Source: Aureimonas sp. SK2 (GTDB lineage: Bacteria > Pseudomonadota > Alphaproteobacteria > Rhizobiales > Rhizobiaceae). From it: a stretch of 64,000 bases of DNA. Position numbers and translations under genes: made by a program. The notes under the pieces were generated by a model. The model was not told the origin of the DNA, did not search any database, and worked only from the letters and a program-made list of their open reading frames with translations. Position 1 is the stretch's first letter. The number at the start of each line of letters is the position of its first letter. Positions 16,453 through 24,802 of this stretch are shown piece after piece. Location of the stretch: contig NZ_JAPZDS010000011.1 in NCBI RefSeq assembly GCF_029813115.1, positions 90,670 through 154,669 on the forward strand, read 5' to 3'.

Positions 16453-17514
16453 ATGGCAAAGAACGAGAGAGGCTTCGATCGCCCGGAGGCATTCGCCGCC
16501 GCGCTCGCCCGCTTCGACCCCGATCCGCTTGTCGTCTGTCACAACGATGCGGACGGCCTTTCGGCCGGCGTGACCCTTCGCAAGGCCATGGCGCGCGCCG
16601 GCCACCCGTCGGCCGTCCGCATCGTCGGCAAGGGCGAGAACGCCTATTCCGATGCCTTCCGCGACGAATTTGCGGGGCGGCCTCTGGGCGGGCTGGTGAT
16701 CGCCGACCTCGGCGTCGCCCCGCGACTGCCGCGCGAGGACGTGCCGACGATCCTCGTGGATCACCACGTCCCGACCGGCCATCCCTCCGACGCCACGGTG
16801 ATCAGCGGCGTCACGGACGACCCGATCCCGACCTCCAGCCTTCTCGCCTACCGCTGCGCAAAGGCGCTGGGGCCGGCGGACGATCTTCTCTGGCTTGCCG
16901 CGATCGGCCTGATCGGCGATCTCGCCGACGAGGCCGGCTTTCCCGAGATGGCCGAGGCGCGGGCGCGCTACGGCATCACCGCGCTGCGCAAGGCGGCCTC
17001 GCTCGTCAACGCGCCGCGCCGCACGTCCAGCGGCGACGCCTCTGCCGCCTTCGCGCTCCTGGAGAAGGCGGACGGGCCGAAGGCTGTCCTGTCCGGCGAG
17101 CATGCCGAGACGGCTGGCCTCCTGGAAGCCAAGGCCGAGGTTGCGGCTGCGCTCGAGGCTGCGCGCAAGCTGCCGCCCAAGGTCGTCGGCGACGTCGCGG
17201 TGATCCGCTTCTCCTCGCCGTGCCAGATCCATCCGCTGGTCGCGCAGGCCTGGCGCGGGCGGCTGAAGGACAGGATCGTCATCGCCGCCAATACGGGCTA
17301 TCGGCCGGGCTGGGTGCATTTCGCGGCTCGCACGGCCACGGACCGCGACATTCTTGCCTTTCTGGCCGAGCATCGCCCCGCAGGGGCCGACGAGCAGTAC
17401 GGCAACGGCCATCGCGCGGCGTCCGGGGGAGCCCTGCGCGTGCGCGACTGGAACGCGTTCGCCGCGGGCCTCGGCTTCGGCCCGGAGATGGCCGTCGGCG
17501 ACGAGGGCGCTTGA
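16453..17514 (+). CDS. DHH-family phosphoesterase
   Basis: A 353-residue protein of the DHH/DHHA1 superfamily, metal-dependent phosphodiesterases or exonucleases related to RecJ and NrnA. Visible motifs are the metal-binding HNDADGLSAG (residues 30-39), the DHH triad at 103-105 (LVDHHVP) and a C-terminal DHHA1 motif GNGHRAASGGAL. The substrate may be nano-RNA, pAp or a cyclic dinucleotide product and cannot be told apart here. GGAGG lies four bases before the chosen ATG. A second in-frame ATG at 16375, also with GGAGGGG, would add 26 residues that look unstructured. Confidence 0.82.
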   Translation: MAKNERGFDRPEAFAAALARFDPDPLVVCHNDADGLSAGVTLRKAMARAGHPSAVRIVGKGENAYSDAFRDEFAGRPLGGLVIADLGVAPRLPREDVPTILVDHHVPTGHPSDATVISGVTDDPIPTSSLLAYRCAKALGPADDLLWLAAIGLIGDLADEAGFPEMAEARARYGITALRKAASLVNAPRRTSSGDASAAFALLEKADGPKAVLSGEHAETAGLLEAKAEVAAALEAARKLPPKVVGDVAVIRFSSPCQIHPLVAQAWRGRLKDRIVIAANTGYRPGWVHFAARTATDRDILAFLAEHRPAGADEQYGNGHRAASGGALRVRDWNAFAAGLGFGPEMAVGDEGA

Positions 17515-17597
17515 ACGCCCGGCGCGATCCGTCGCAAGAAGGGGCCACCTGCCGGAACGCGCCGCGTTCCCGCCATCAAGCCTGGTCCCCGGAGCCC

Positions 17598-18800
17598 ATG
17601 TCCGCCAACGATCCCTTCCGCGCCACCCGCGCGCTCTTCGACCTGCCCGAGGGCGTGATCTATCTCGACGGAAACTCGCTGGGCGCCTTGCCCAAGGGCG
17701 TCTCGGCACGCGTCTCGGAGGTCATCGCGAACGAATGGGGGCGCGAGTTGATCGGCGCATGGAACAGCGCCGGCTGGGTCGACCTGCCGCGCCGCGTCGG
17801 CGACCGCGTCGGCCGCCTGATCGGTGCGCCGGAGGGCACGGTCGTGATGGGCGATACCCTGTCGATTAAGGTCTACCAAGCGCTCGCCGCCGCACTGGAC
17901 CTCGTGCCCCAGCGCCGGGTGATCCTGTCGGACACCGGCAACTTCCCGACCGACCTCTATATGGCAGAGGGGCTGATCGCTTCGCTCGGGCGAGGCCACG
18001 AGTTGCGCGTGGTGGAGCCGGAGGCGGTGGAGGCCGCCATCGAGGAAAACGTCGCGGCCGTGATGCTGACGCAGGTGGACTACCGCACCGGCCGGCTCCA
18101 CGACATGGCCGCGCTGACCGCCAAGGCCCATGCGGCCGGGGCGCTGGCGATCTGGGACCTCGCCCATTCCGCCGGCGCGCTGCCGGTGGACGTTGCGGGC
18201 GCGAAGGCGGACTTCGCCGTCGGCTGCACCTACAAATACCTCAACGGCGGGCCGGGGGCGCCGGCCTTCATCTACGTGGCACCGCATCTGGCGGAGTCGG
18301 CGCGCCCGGCTTTGTCCGGCTGGTTCGGACACGAGGCGCCCTTCGCCTTCGAGCCCGCCTATCGTCCGGCGGCGGGCGTCGAGCGCATGCGCGTCGGCAC
18401 GCCGCCGATCCTGGCTCTGGCCGCGCTCGACGCGGCGCTGGACGTTTGGGACGGGATCGACATGGAGACGGTGCGCGCCCGCTCGATCCAGCTCGGCGAG
18501 CTGTTCATCCGGGCGGTGCAGGCCGCGGTTCCGGGTCTGGAACTCGCCTCGCCGAAGGGGCCGGCCGCGCGGGGCTCGCAGGTCTCGTTCCGGCACGCCG
18601 ACGGCTATGCCGTCATGCAGGCGCTGATCGCGGAAGGGGTCATCGGCGACTATCGCGCGCCGGACATCATGCGCTTCGGCTTCACGCCGCTCTATCTCGG
18701 CGAGGACGAGGTGCGCCGGGGCGCGGCGATCCTCGCGGACATCCTGACGACCGGTCGCTGGGATACGCCGGAGTTCCGCCGCCGGAACAAGGTGACCTGA
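17598..18800 (+). CDS. kynU: kynureninase
   Basis: A 400-residue PLP enzyme that cleaves L-kynurenine to anthranilate and alanine. Diagnostic sequences are YLDGNSLG (22-29), FPTDLY, the PLP-binding WDLAHSAGALP (186-196) and the Schiff-base lysine K213 in TYKYLNGGPG. Length fits bacterial KynU. The usual partners, tryptophan 2,3-dioxygenase and kynurenine formamidase, are not in the window. It starts 83 bases after the DHH gene and may be cotranscribed, though no functional link is evident. It converges with the L,D-transpeptidase gene 27 bases on. Confidence 0.93.
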   Translation: MSANDPFRATRALFDLPEGVIYLDGNSLGALPKGVSARVSEVIANEWGRELIGAWNSAGWVDLPRRVGDRVGRLIGAPEGTVVMGDTLSIKVYQALAAALDLVPQRRVILSDTGNFPTDLYMAEGLIASLGRGHELRVVEPEAVEAAIEENVAAVMLTQVDYRTGRLHDMAALTAKAHAAGALAIWDLAHSAGALPVDVAGAKADFAVGCTYKYLNGGPGAPAFIYVAPHLAESARPALSGWFGHEAPFAFEPAYRPAAGVERMRVGTPPILALAALDAALDVWDGIDMETVRARSIQLGELFIRAVQAAVPGLELASPKGPAARGSQVSFRHADGYAVMQALIAEGVIGDYRAPDIMRFGFTPLYLGEDEVRRGAAILADILTTGRWDTPEFRRRNKVT

Positions 18801-18827
18801 CCGGCGGCGAAGCTCGGGGCGGGCGGG

Positions 18828-19553
18828 TCAGACCGAGGCGCCGCCTTCCTGGTTCACGATCACGGTCGCGCCAGCGCTGGCGCGGTCGTAGAGGTCGATG
18901 ATGTCGTGGTTCATGAAGCGCACGCAGCCCGACGAGACCGCCTTTCCGATGGTCCACCATTCCGGCGTGCCATGGAGGCGATAGAGCGTGTCCTTGCCGT
19001 TCTGGAAGAGATAGAGCGCCCGGGCGCCGAGCGGGTTCTTCAGGCCCGGTTCCATGCCCTCGCGGTAGATCTCGAGTTCCGGCTGGCGGGCGATCATCTC
19101 GGCCGGCGGGGTCCAGCGCGGCCATTCGCGCTTGAACTGAACGCGGGCGCGGCCCTCCCAGGCAAAGCCGTCGCGGCCGATGCCGACGCCGTAGCGCATC
19201 GCCGTGCCGCCCGGCTGGATGAGGTAGGCGTAGCGCGTCGGCGTGTCGATGATGATCGTGCCGGGCTCCTCGGAGCCGGCATAGGCCACTTGGCGGCGCA
19301 GATAGCGCACGTCCATGCGGCGCAGGTCGATGGCCGGGATCGTGTAGCCGCCATCCTGGATCGGGCCGTAGGCCGTCAGATATTCGGGATTCACGCCACC
19401 GGGGCCGGTGCCGCCGTTGAACGGCGTGAGATTGGAGACGCGCGCGCGGCTGTCGGTGGTGCAGCCTGACAAGGCGAGGGCTGCGGCCCCGAGGCCGAGC
19501 CCCTGCAGAAGGGAGCGGCGCGACAGGGCGCGGGAAAATCGTTCGTCGGTCAT
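18828..19553 (-). CDS. L,D-transpeptidase (YkuD domain) with Tat-type/lipobox leader
   Basis: A 241-residue cell-envelope enzyme that forms 3-3 peptidoglycan cross-links or anchors proteins. The N-terminal leader has a twin-arginine SRRSLLQGL followed by a hydrophobic stretch ending in a lipobox, ALSGC, so it may be a Tat-exported lipoprotein. The C-terminal YkuD catalytic motif is complete: HGTPEWWT, then SSGCVRFMN, with catalytic Cys and the conserved His, Ser, Gly and Arg. The start at 19553 gives the correct leader; a Met 27 codons upstream would bury it. It is monocistronic. Confidence 0.87.
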   Translation of the reverse strand: MTDERFSRALSRRSLLQGLGLGAAALALSGCTTDSRARVSNLTPFNGGTGPGGVNPEYLTAYGPIQDGGYTIPAIDLRRMDVRYLRRQVAYAGSEEPGTIIIDTPTRYAYLIQPGGTAMRYGVGIGRDGFAWEGRARVQFKREWPRWTPPAEMIARQPELEIYREGMEPGLKNPLGARALYLFQNGKDTLYRLHGTPEWWTIGKAVSSGCVRFMNHDIIDLYDRASAGATVIVNQEGGASV

Positions 19554-19737
19554 GATCCAGCCAGAACTGGCGGCCCGTTCTGCCTTCTGTTCCGAGGGCT
19601 TGGGTTCGGGTCGCGTCAACATATGCGCCAGCAACGCGCCGGCCGGATGTTCGTTCCCAAGCCTTAAGGTCTCCTCACCGCCGCGCGAGCCGCGGAGAGA
19701 TATTCCTCACGGCGGCGTGGTTTCGCAGCCCCCGAGG

Positions 19738-19766
19738 CTGACAAAGCGGGCTCGAGGCTCTAGCTA
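19738..19766 (+). promoter_or_regulatory. candidate sigma-70 promoter for sodB
   Basis: CTGACA at 19738-19743 and TAGCTA at 19761-19766 are separated by 17 bases, which resembles a -35/-10 pair, about 70 bases before the sodB start. The rest of the 285-base spacer to the L,D-transpeptidase shows no gene. Confidence 0.35.
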
Positions 19767-19838
19767 AAGGCCCGGTTTCAGCGCCCGTGCCGGGATCGAA
19801 TCACACGGTGCGGGTTCGAGAGAAGAAGGAGACGACCG

Positions 19839-20441
19839 ATGGCCTTCACCCTGCCCGAACTGCCCTACGCCTATGATGCACTCCAGCCCTATATGTCCAA
19901 GGAGACGCTGGAGTACCACCACGACAAGCACCATCAGGCCTATGTCGACATGGGCAACAAGCTCGCCGCGGAAGCCGGTCTCGCCGACGCCTCGCTGGAA
20001 GAGGTGGTGAAGCAGTCCTTCGGCAAGAACCAGCCGCTCTTCAACAATGCCGGCCAGCACTACAACCACATCCACTTCTGGAAGTGGATGAAGCCGAACG
20101 GCGGGGGCAAGAGCCTGCCGGGCAAGCTGCAGACGGCGATCGACTCCGATCTCGGCGGCTACGACAAGTTCCGCAACGACTTCATCGAGGCCGGCAAGAC
20201 GCAGTTCGGCTCCGGCTGGGCCTGGCTCGCGGTCAAGGACGGCAAGCTTCAGATCGCCAAGACGCCCAACGGCGAGAACCCGCTGGTGCACGGCGCGACC
20301 CCGATCCTCGGCGTCGACGTGTGGGAGCACTCCTACTACATCGACTACCGCAACGCGCGCCCGAAGTACCTCGAGGCCTTCGTCGACAACCTGATCAACT
20401 GGGACTACGTCCTGGAGCGCTACGAGGCCGCCGGCGCCTGA
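19839..20441 (+). CDS. sodB: superoxide dismutase (Fe/Mn family)
   Basis: A 200-residue Fe/Mn superoxide dismutase that converts superoxide to H2O2 and O2. The N-terminal ligand helix has EYHHDKHHQAY (His at about 27), the second His is in NHIHFWKWM, and the C-terminal signature DVWEHSYYIDY carries the Asp and His ligands. GSGWAWLAV is the conserved strand. The pattern is closest to alphaproteobacterial Fe-SOD, but metal use is not settled by sequence. A strong AGGAG site precedes the ATG, and an intrinsic terminator follows. Confidence 0.95.
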   Translation: MAFTLPELPYAYDALQPYMSKETLEYHHDKHHQAYVDMGNKLAAEAGLADASLEEVVKQSFGKNQPLFNNAGQHYNHIHFWKWMKPNGGGKSLPGKLQTAIDSDLGGYDKFRNDFIEAGKTQFGSGWAWLAVKDGKLQIAKTPNGENPLVHGATPILGVDVWEHSYYIDYRNARPKYLEAFVDNLINWDYVLERYEAAGA

Positions 20442-20468
20442 TCGGCACGACACCGCCCGAAGATCCCG

Positions 20469-20495
20469 AAGGCCCCGCCGCGCGGCGGGGCCTTT
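20469..20495 (+). terminator. intrinsic terminator after sodB
   Basis: GGCCCCGCCG (20471-20480) pairs with CGGCGGGGCC (20483-20492), then TTT-C-T, 28 bases after the sodB stop. Confidence 0.8.
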
Positions 20496-20597
20496 CTCGT
20501 TCCAAGCTCGTCCGCGACCATCGTACGGATGGACAGCCGACGAATTCCACTATTTCCTCCCTGGAAGCGTTCCAGATTCGCTCGGGAGAAATCGATC

Positions 20598-21053
20598 ATG
20601 TCGACGTGGAAGACGGGTTTTGCGGGTCTCATCGTTTCTGCGGCGCTGCTGGCGCCGCTCCTGCCCGCGACGGCGCAGAACACCGATGTGATCGCCGAGC
20701 GCCAGCAGCTCATGAAGAACAACGCCGCGGCCGCTCGCGCCGCCAACGCCCTGATCAAGGGCGAGCAGCCCTACGATGCGGCCAAGGCGACGGAAATCCT
20801 CACCACGCTGAACACGGACGCCCAAAAGTTCGGTACCCTGTTCCCCGAAGATTCCAAGACCGGCGGCAAGACCGAAGCCGCTGCGGCGATCTGGGAGAAG
20901 CCGGCCGAGTTCGAAGCCGCCAACGCCAAGTTCGTCGCCGATACGCAGGCGGCGCTCGACGCGAAGCCGGCCGATGTCGAGGCCTTCAAGACGGCCTTCG
21001 CAGGCGTTGCCGCGAACTGCCAGAGCTGCCACCAGCAGTTCCGCCAGAGGTAG
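20598..21053 (+). CDS. cytochrome c'/c556-type monoheme protein
   Basis: A 151-residue exported cytochrome. Residues 1-26 form a Sec signal peptide ending in ATAQ. The mature protein is all-helical with a single heme motif CQSCH at the extreme C terminus, the arrangement of cytochrome c'/c556. Such proteins bind electrons, NO or CO in the periplasm. The ATG at 20598 has GGGAGAAA upstream and yields a proper signal peptide. It is followed after 10 bases by the diheme cytochrome gene, so they are probably one operon. Confidence 0.9.
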   Translation: MSTWKTGFAGLIVSAALLAPLLPATAQNTDVIAERQQLMKNNAAAARAANALIKGEQPYDAAKATEILTTLNTDAQKFGTLFPEDSKTGGKTEAAAAIWEKPAEFEAANAKFVADTQAALDAKPADVEAFKTAFAGVAANCQSCHQQFRQR

Positions 21054-21063
21054 GGAGCGGCGC

Positions 21064-21996
21064 ATGGCCGCGCGCGGGATCGTCGTCGCCCTTGGTGCGA
21101 TCGTCCTCGCCGCCGGCGGGGCCTACGCCTTGACGACGCCGTCTCGTCTGCCGGCAGAGGCGGTCGCGGCAGACGGCAGCGGCGATGCGGCGCGCGGCGA
21201 GCGCCTGTTCCATGCGGGCGGTTGCGCTTCCTGCCATGCGCCTTCGGAGGGAGGCGGTGAGGGACCGGTAGTGCTCGCCGGTGGCCCGCCGCTCGTCACG
21301 AAGTTCGGAACGTTCCACGCGCCCAACATCTCGTCCGATCCGCAGGCTGGCATCGGTGCCTGGTCGCTGGCCGACTTCGCCAATGCCATGCAGCGCGGCG
21401 TCGGGCCGAACGGCGAGCCGCTCTATCCGGCCTTCCCCTATACGTCCTACGCCCGGATGACGCCGGGCGACATCGCCGACCTCCACGCCTACCTGATGAC
21501 CCTGCCGGCCTCGAAGGCGGCCTCGCTGCCGAACGAACTCGCCTTCCCCTACAGCATCCGCCGCGGCGTCGGGCTCTGGCAGCGCGTCTTCCTCGACCCG
21601 TCGCCCGTGGTCACGTTGCCGGCGGATGCGCCGGAGCCGGTCAAGCGCGGACAGTATCTCGTGGAAGGACCGGGCCATTGCGGCGAATGCCATACCCCGC
21701 GCACGTTCGGTGGCCTCGGGGGGCTCGACCATTCCCGCTGGCTGGCGGGCGGGCCGGCGCCGGAGGGCGAGGGCAGCATTCCCGACATCACGCCGGGCGG
21801 CGACATCGCCGACTGGTCGGAAAGCGACCTCGTGAATTACTTCGAGACCGGGTTCACGCCAGACTTCGACAGCGTCGGCGGCTCCATGGTGGCCGTCCAG
21901 AACAACCTGGCCAAGCTCCCCGCCGAAGACCGCGAGGCGATCGCCGCCTATCTCAAGGCGATTCCCGCCGTGGCGAAGGCGGGCGAGAGGAACTGA
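21064..21996 (+). CDS. diheme cytochrome c, gluconate/alcohol dehydrogenase-subunit-like
   Basis: A 310-residue periplasmic or membrane-anchored protein with an N-terminal signal/anchor (residues 3-20) and two heme c sites, CASCH and CGECH, about 150 residues apart. The spacing and segments such as ERLFHAGGCASCH and KRGQYLVEGPGHCGECH resemble the cytochrome c subunits of periplasmic dehydrogenases. Together with the upstream cytochrome it may form a small electron-transfer pair; no dehydrogenase gene is adjacent. An AGGGAG site precedes the ATG at 21064. Confidence 0.88.
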   Translation: MAARGIVVALGAIVLAAGGAYALTTPSRLPAEAVAADGSGDAARGERLFHAGGCASCHAPSEGGGEGPVVLAGGPPLVTKFGTFHAPNISSDPQAGIGAWSLADFANAMQRGVGPNGEPLYPAFPYTSYARMTPGDIADLHAYLMTLPASKAASLPNELAFPYSIRRGVGLWQRVFLDPSPVVTLPADAPEPVKRGQYLVEGPGHCGECHTPRTFGGLGGLDHSRWLAGGPAPEGEGSIPDITPGGDIADWSESDLVNYFETGFTPDFDSVGGSMVAVQNNLAKLPAEDREAIAAYLKAIPAVAKAGERN

Positions 21997-22018
21997 CGCT
22001 CCCCTCGCACCCGTTTCA

Positions 22019-24136
22019 TCAAGCGGCCGGCTTGCGCTGCGGCAGGCCCATCAGCTTCAGGGCGAAGGCATAGATCATCGCCACCTCGTCGAGCTTGGCG
22101 AAGCGCCCCGAAGCACCACCATGGCCGGCTCCCATGTTGGTGTGAAGCACGACGGGATTGGCGTCGGTCTTCACGGCGCGCAGCCGCGCCACCCACTTCG
22201 CCGGTTCCCAATAGGTCACGCGCGGATCGGTGAGACCGGCGAGCGCCAGGATCGGCGGGTAGGCCTGAGGCTTGACGTTGTCGTAGGGGCTGTAGTCCGC
22301 GATCGTCGCATAGTCGGCCGCGGAAGCGATCGGGTTTCCCCATTCCGGCCATTCGGGCGGCGTGAGCGGCAGCGTGTCGTCCAGCATCGTGTTGAGGACG
22401 TCCACGAAGGGCACGACCGCAACGATGCCGCCGAACTTCTCCGGCGCGAGGTTGGCGACGGCGCCCATCAGCATGCCGCCCGCCGAGCCGCCGTGGGCGA
22501 CGATCCGGTCGTAACGCGTGAGCCCTTCCGCGACGAGATGATCGGCGGCCGCGATGAAGTCGGTGAACGTGTTGCGCTTGTGCTCGCGCCGGCCCGCCTC
22601 GTACCAGCGGAACCCCTTGTCCTTGCCGCCGCGGATATGCGCGATGGCGTAGACGAAGCCCCGGTCCACCAGCGACAGGCAGTTGGTGTTGAACGAGGCC
22701 GGGATGGTCATCCCGTAGGAGCCGTAGCCGTAGAGCATGCAGGGCGCCGAGCCGTCGAGCGGCGTGTCGCGGCGATAGACCAGCGAGATCGGCACGGTCT
22801 CCCCGTCGGAGGCGGGCGCATGGATGCGGCGCGTGACATAATGCGCCGGGTCGTGGCCGGACGGCACTTCCTGGGTCTTGAGGAGCGTGCGCTCGCGCGT
22901 CTCCACGTCGTATTCGAAGGTCTGGTTGGGCGTCGTCATCGACGAATAGGAGAAGCGGATCGTGTCCGTATCGAACTCGTAGGTGCCGGCGAGGCCGAGC
23001 GAATAGGCCTCCTCGTCGAAGGCGACGACATGCTCCGCACCGTCCGCCAGCCGCTTGACGACGATGCGGGGCAGCCCGTCGCGGCGCTCCAGCCAAATCA
23101 GGTGCCGCTTGAGCACGAGGTGGTTGAGGATCAGCCGTCCGTCCTCGTGGGGCACGTAGTCCCGCCAGTTCTCCTTGCCCGGCAGGTCGGCCGGGGCGGT
23201 GGCGATCTTGAAGTCACGGGCGCCGTCGGCGTTGGTCAGGATGTAGAGGGTGCCGTCGCCCTCGTCGATGTCGTACTCGACGCCGGTCTGCCGGCGCATC
23301 ACGAGGCGGGGCTCGGCGGCCGGGTTGGCGGCGGGGATCAGCCAGGCTTCCGACGTCTCGTGGTCGTGGATGTCGATCACGACGAAGCTGTTCGACTGCG
23401 TGCCGCCGACACCCATGAAGAAGCCGGTGTCTGTCTCCTCGTAGATCAGCCGGTCCTCGGCGGCGTCGGTGCCGAGTGCATGGTAGAAGACCCGGCTCGG
23501 GCGGTGGTTGGCGTCGAGGCGCGTGTAGAAGAAGCCGTGCGAGCGCGAGTCCCAGGCGACCCCGCCACTGGTGTCCGCGACGAGTTCGGCCGTGTCCTTG
23601 CCGGTTTCGAGATCGCGCACCGAGAGGTCGTAGAACTCGGATCCCTTGTCATCGCGCGACCAGGCGAGCCAGCGATGGTCGGGCGAATGGTCGACGCCGC
23701 CGAGCGAGAAGTAGTCGGAGCCCTCCGCCTCGACCTCTCCGTCGAGGATCACAGCCTCCTCGCCGCCCTCGCGCGGGCGCCGGACGAAGCGCGGATACTC
23801 GGCGCCGTGGCGGTAGGATACGCCATAGGCATAGGGGCCATCCGGGGCCGGCACGGAGGAATCGTCCTCCTTGATGCGCCCGCGCATTTCCGCGATCAGC
23901 TCCGCCTTCAGCCCGTCGAGTTCGCCCATGACCGCCTTGGCATAGGCGTTCTCCGCGTCGAGATGGGCGCGGATCGCCGGATCGAGGAGCGAGGTGTCCT
24001 TGAACATCTCCTGCCAGTTCGGCGCGCGCAGCCAGGCGTAGTCGTCGGTGCGCCGCTGGCCGTGCCGCTCGTCGGAAACGGGACGGCGGACGGCGGGCGG
24101 GGGAGGGGGAAGGTCGTCGCGAAAGACGGGGGGCAT
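22019..24136 (-). CDS. ptrB: oligopeptidase B (prolyl oligopeptidase family S9A)
   Basis: A 705-residue serine peptidase that cleaves short peptides after Arg or Lys. An N-terminal seven-bladed beta-propeller covers about residues 75-410, and the C-terminal alpha/beta-hydrolase domain has the nucleophile motif AHGGSAGGMLMG, IAHIRGG, and a C-terminal catalytic His in NMGAGHGGASGR. The acidic segment EWPEWGNP is typical of oligopeptidase B. There is no signal peptide. It converges with the diheme cytochrome gene and lies downstream of msrB. Confidence 0.93.
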   Translation of the reverse strand: MPPVFRDDLPPPPPAVRRPVSDERHGQRRTDDYAWLRAPNWQEMFKDTSLLDPAIRAHLDAENAYAKAVMGELDGLKAELIAEMRGRIKEDDSSVPAPDGPYAYGVSYRHGAEYPRFVRRPREGGEEAVILDGEVEAEGSDYFSLGGVDHSPDHRWLAWSRDDKGSEFYDLSVRDLETGKDTAELVADTSGGVAWDSRSHGFFYTRLDANHRPSRVFYHALGTDAAEDRLIYEETDTGFFMGVGGTQSNSFVVIDIHDHETSEAWLIPAANPAAEPRLVMRRQTGVEYDIDEGDGTLYILTNADGARDFKIATAPADLPGKENWRDYVPHEDGRLILNHLVLKRHLIWLERRDGLPRIVVKRLADGAEHVVAFDEEAYSLGLAGTYEFDTDTIRFSYSSMTTPNQTFEYDVETRERTLLKTQEVPSGHDPAHYVTRRIHAPASDGETVPISLVYRRDTPLDGSAPCMLYGYGSYGMTIPASFNTNCLSLVDRGFVYAIAHIRGGKDKGFRWYEAGRREHKRNTFTDFIAAADHLVAEGLTRYDRIVAHGGSAGGMLMGAVANLAPEKFGGIVAVVPFVDVLNTMLDDTLPLTPPEWPEWGNPIASAADYATIADYSPYDNVKPQAYPPILALAGLTDPRVTYWEPAKWVARLRAVKTDANPVVLHTNMGAGHGGASGRFAKLDEVAMIYAFALKLMGLPQRKPAA

Positions 24137-24200
24137 GGCGTGTCCGATCAGAGCCGCGGGAGCGAAGCGCCGGGCGCCTCGCCTTTCGGAGCCTCGTGGC

Positions 24201-24602
24201 TCAATCGCGCTGGAAGTTCAACGCATATCCGTTCATGCAATAGCGAAGGCCCGTCGGCCGCGGACCGTCGTCGAAGACGTGGCCGAGATGGGCGTCGCAA
24301 TCGGCGCAGCGCACCTCTGTGCGCACCATGCCATGCGAGCGGTCGGTGACCTCGGCGACCGATTCGCGCTCGACGGGTTGCGTGAAGCTCGGCCAGCCGG
24401 TGCCCGATTCGAACTTGGTCTCCGAGCGGAAGAGCGGCCGGTCGCAGCAGACGCAGGTGTAGAGCCCATCCGCCTTCTGGTCCCAGTTGGGTCCGGTGAA
24501 GGGGCGTTCCGTACCGTGGCCGCGCGCAACTTGGTACTGTTCGGGCGTCAGCTGCTCGCGCCATTCGGCGTCGCTCTTCTGCACCTTGAGATGGTCGGCC
24601 AT
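24201..24602 (-). CDS. msrB: peptide-methionine (R)-S-oxide reductase
   Basis: A 133-residue MsrB that repairs oxidised methionine. Two zinc-binding CxxC pairs are present (CVCC and CADC), together with [15 protein letters not shown] and the catalytic Cys in RYCMNGYAL. The ATG has a strong AGGAGG site six bases upstream. It is probably cotranscribed with oligopeptidase B, 64 bases away. Confidence 0.95.
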   Translation of the reverse strand: MADHLKVQKSDAEWREQLTPEQYQVARGHGTERPFTGPNWDQKADGLYTCVCCDRPLFRSETKFESGTGWPSFTQPVERESVAEVTDRSHGMVRTEVRCADCDAHLGHVFDDGPRPTGLRYCMNGYALNFQRD

Positions 24603-24802
24603 CGGGTCCTCCTGTTCGTTCGATCGGTTGCAGCCTAGCTAGGAGACCGACCCCGCGCTCACAAGAACGCGAGCCTTCGGAAAGCGCCCGAACAGCGTCT
24701 CCAGAGGGTGTTTAGCCTTGAAAACGAGGCGTTTCGCCTTACCCTTCGCTGCATAGCGGCAAGGAGGGTGCCGCGCGGATCGCGAGGGCTCACGGGGACT
24801 GA

